Shown here: positions 12,841 to 14,459 of the stretch, in pieces
How the letters are laid out: every line of letters begins with the position of its first letter
How positions within the stretch are numbered: the first letter of the stretch is position 1
Program-made: the position numbers and the translations under genes
DNA from: an uncultured Rhodanobacteraceae bacterium
Lineage (GTDB): Bacteria; Pseudomonadota; Gammaproteobacteria; Xanthomonadales; SZUA-5
Assembly: GCA_937928755.1 (NCBI GenBank)
Contig: CALEZI010000080.1
Location: 1-14,459 of the forward strand
Reading direction: 5' to 3'
Length of the DNA: 14,459 nt
The notes under the pieces: model-generated
Databases searched by the model: none
What the model was told of the DNA's origin: nothing
The model's input: only the letters and a program-made list of their open reading frames with translations

Positions 12841-14459
12841 TTACGCGCCCAGCTTTTTTGCCTGCTCGCGCAGTCCAGCGACGGTAGTCGTGAACTCCGC
12901 GATGCGCTGCTTCTCCTGCTCGACCACGGCTTGCGGTGCATTGGCGACGAAGTTGGCGTTGCCGAGCTTGCCCTCGCACTTTCTGATTTCGCCTTCCAGC
13001 CGCGCGATCTCTTTCGCGAGGCGCTTCAACTCGGCGTCGACATCGATCAACCCGAGCAGCGGAATCAGCAGCTTGAGCTCGCCGACCACCGCGGTGGCGG
13101 CGGCCGGCGCGGTTTCTCCGATGCCCAGCCAGCGCATCGCAGCAGGCTCCACACGTGCCAGAAAGGCGATCGCCGGCGCGAACCGCGCCTGACGCTCGCG
13201 ATCGCGCGCATCGCCGCCTTCGAGCACCAGTGGCACCAGTTTCGCCGGACTGATGTTCATCTCGCTGCGGATACGACGCAGGCCGCCGAGTACCGACTTC
13301 AACCATTCGATGTCCGCCGCGGCGTCCTCGTCGCGGGCGAAATCCTCAGCCTGCGGCAGCGCCTGGGTCGCGATCGTGTCACTTTGCTTGCCCAGGCGCG
13401 GTGCCACCTGTTGCCAGATCTCCTCGGTGATGAATGGGATGATTGGATGCAGCAGGCGCAGCACGGCCTCCAGCACCACCAGCAGCGTGTGCTGCGTCGA
13501 CGCGCGCGCGGCCGCATCGTCGCCCTGCATTGCCGGTTTGGCCAGTTCCAGGAACCAGTCGCAGTATTCGTTCCAGACGAAGTCATAGAGCGCCTGCGCG
13601 GCCAGGTCGAAGCGGTAGGCAGCGATCTGCGCGTGGTATTCGGCGGTGGCTTTGGAGAGTTCGGTGAGGATCCAGCGGTCGGGAATGCCGGGCGACGACG
13701 GGGCTGGGGGTTGGTCGGGACGCGAGTAACTGATTCCAGGGACGCTGGCGGCACGCTCGTCGATCGCTGCCAGGTGCGTCTCCATCCGCGCCAGGGCCGC
13801 GTCGACCGATGCGATTCCTGGTGCTGCGTCGAGTGACGGAACACCTCTTTCCGCTTCCCCGTTTTCCGTTTTCCCTTTTCCTTTTTCCTGCGCCTGCATC
13901 AACACGAAGCGCGCCGCATTCCACAGCTTGTTGCAGAAATTCTTGTAGCCCTCGCAGCGTTTCAAGTCGAAGTTGATGGTGCGCCCGTGCGTCGCCAGCG
14001 CAGCGAAGGTGAAGCGCAACGCGTCGGCGCCGACCGCGTTGATGCCATCCGGATACTCCTTGCGGATGCGCTTTTCGACCCTCTCGCGCACCTGCGGGAT
14101 CAGCAGGGACGAGGTGGACTTGCGCACCAGCTCTTCCAGTTCAATGCCGTCGATCAGGTCCAGCGGATCGATCGTATTGCCCTTGGACTTGCTCATCTTC
14201 TGGCCTTCGGCGTCACGCACGATGGCGTTGATGTAGACGGTCCTGAAGGGCACGCGGTCTTCGAGTTTGGCGAAGCGCGGTTGGTAACTGCCGTCGGCCT
14301 TGCGACCCACGAAATAGGTCGTCGCCATGACCATACGCGCAACCCAGAAGAAGATGATGTCGAAGCCGGTGACCAGCACCGAGGATGGGAGGAAGAGTTG
14401 GTCGTGTTGCCAGTTGGCTTGGGGGGCGTCGACAGCAAAGGCGGGGCTGGGGGCTGGGG
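12841..14459 (-). CDS. valS: Valyl-tRNA synthetase, C-terminal part (5' end beyond the window)
   Basis: Charges tRNA-Val. The frame is open from the TAA at 12841 to the window edge; the GTG at 14377-14379 is an internal codon, not the start. Seen in protein order: SVLVTGFDIIFFWVARM, the KMSKS loop (nt 14185-14199, QKMSKSKGNTIDP), DALRFTFAALATHGRTINFD, the anticodon-binding domain (DRWILTELSK, NEYCDWFLELAKP, LLHPIIPFITEEIWQ), and the C-terminal coiled coil (ELKRLAKEIARLEGEIRKCEGKLGN). The catalytic HIGH motif and the editing domain are off the window. Two oddities: about 72 residues separate ARFVLM and DRWIL, where E. coli has about 19 (from memory), and the extra sequence contains heptamer repeats in frame; a further C-rich heptamer stretch is read as PAPSPAF at the window edge. 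Confidence 0.96.
   Translation of the reverse strand, partial: PAPSPAFAVDAPQANWQHDQLFLPSSVLVTGFDIIFFWVARMVMATTYFVGRKADGSYQPRFAKLEDRVPFRTVYINAIVRDAEGQKMSKSKGNTIDPLDLIDGIELEELVRKSTSSLLIPQVRERVEKRIRKEYPDGINAVGADALRFTFAALATHGRTINFDLKRCEGYKNFCNKLWNAARFVLMQAQEKGKGKTENGEAERGVPSLDAAPGIASVDAALARMETHLAAIDERAASVPGISYSRPDQPPAPSSPGIPDRWILTELSKATAEYHAQIAAYRFDLAAQALYDFVWNEYCDWFLELAKPAMQGDDAAARASTQHTLLVVLEAVLRLLHPIIPFITEEIWQQVAPRLGKQSDTIATQALPQAEDFARDEDAAADIEWLKSVLGGLRRIRSEMNISPAKLVPLVLEGGDARDRERQARFAPAIAFLARVEPAAMRWLGIGETAPAAATAVVGELKLLIPLLGLIDVDAELKRLAKEIARLEGEIRKCEGKLGNANFVANAPQAVVEQEKQRIAEFTTTVAGLREQAKKLGA
13681..13896 (-). repeat. Heptamer-flanked in-frame expansion within valS
   Basis: The coding strand carries six purine heptamers (13847-13888: CTTTCCG, CTTCCCC, GTTTTCC twice, CTTTTCC, TTTTTCC on the plus strand), read as EKGKGKTENGEAER. 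At the other end are C-rich heptamers (13700-13720; CAACCCC and CAGCCCC on the coding strand), read as part of RPDQPPAPSS. Between them lies a segment of about 125 bp encoding a mostly helical-looking, Ala-rich stretch. No stop or frameshift is present. Confidence 0.7.
14436..14459 (-). repeat. CCCCAGC heptamer repeat within valS, at window edge
   Basis: The reverse complement is identical over 24 bases to 893-916 in the ung-rpoH spacer (CCCCAGC twice, then CCCGCCTTTG). It is read in frame in valS just before the conserved SVLVTGFD block. It runs into the window edge, so the full extent is unknown. Confidence 0.85.

Noticed and set aside
12778..13836. Plus-strand open frame of 352 codons opposite valS
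   Set aside because: valS on the minus strand is unmistakable; the plus-strand translation shows no domain.

Overview
The window looks like chromosome of a high-GC gammaproteobacterium, most likely of the Xanthomonadales/Lysobacterales. That rests on protein motifs and gene order (secB-gpsA; engB divergent from cytochrome c4-dsbA-EEP hydrolase), which match my memory of that order. No 16S rRNA or other marker is present, so the family level is open. The density of intergenic repeats is striking.

Left part (1-3731, + strand): ung (uracil-DNA glycosylase), then rpoH (heat-shock sigma factor) preceded by a perfect CIRCE operator, then secB and gpsA 12 bp apart. Together this covers DNA repair, heat-shock control, export chaperoning and phospholipid precursor supply. 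Next comes a 679-bp repeat island (3732-4410) with no credible gene. It is followed by an unrecognised secreted protein with a Pro/Lys/Tyr decapeptide repeat tail and a 2OG-Fe(II) oxygenase-like gene.

Middle part (6694-9767): engB (ribosome-assembly GTPase) on the minus strand, divergent from a + strand run of a dihaem cytochrome c4, a DsbA-type thiol oxidase and an endonuclease/exonuclease/phosphatase-family hydrolase. A second repeat island (9768-10283) follows.

Right part: a minus-strand pair of a small secreted protein of unknown function and a DJ-1/PfpI-AraC (GlxA-type) regulator; a third repeat island (11724-12259); a secreted fasciclin-domain protein; and, convergent with it, the C-terminal ~540 codons of valS, whose 5' end lies beyond the window.

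The main unexplained signal is the repeat system. It has three parts: (i) arrays with a strict 7-bp period (GTGCCCC, CCCCAGC, GTGGCAA, GTGAAAC, GGAAAAN), often in inverted pairs around a short core; (ii) arrays of the 9-mer GACGCAAAG, also in inverted pairs; (iii) two modules, called A and B here, that recur near-identically in opposite orientation and in a different order at two islands 6 kb apart. Heptamer arrays also lie in frame inside valS, in a ~72-residue loop and again at the window edge, where a 24-nt stretch exactly matches the ung-rpoH spacer. A ~134-bp MITE-like palindrome is nested inside one heptamer array. The CIRCE site over the rpoH promoter is the clearest regulatory finding.
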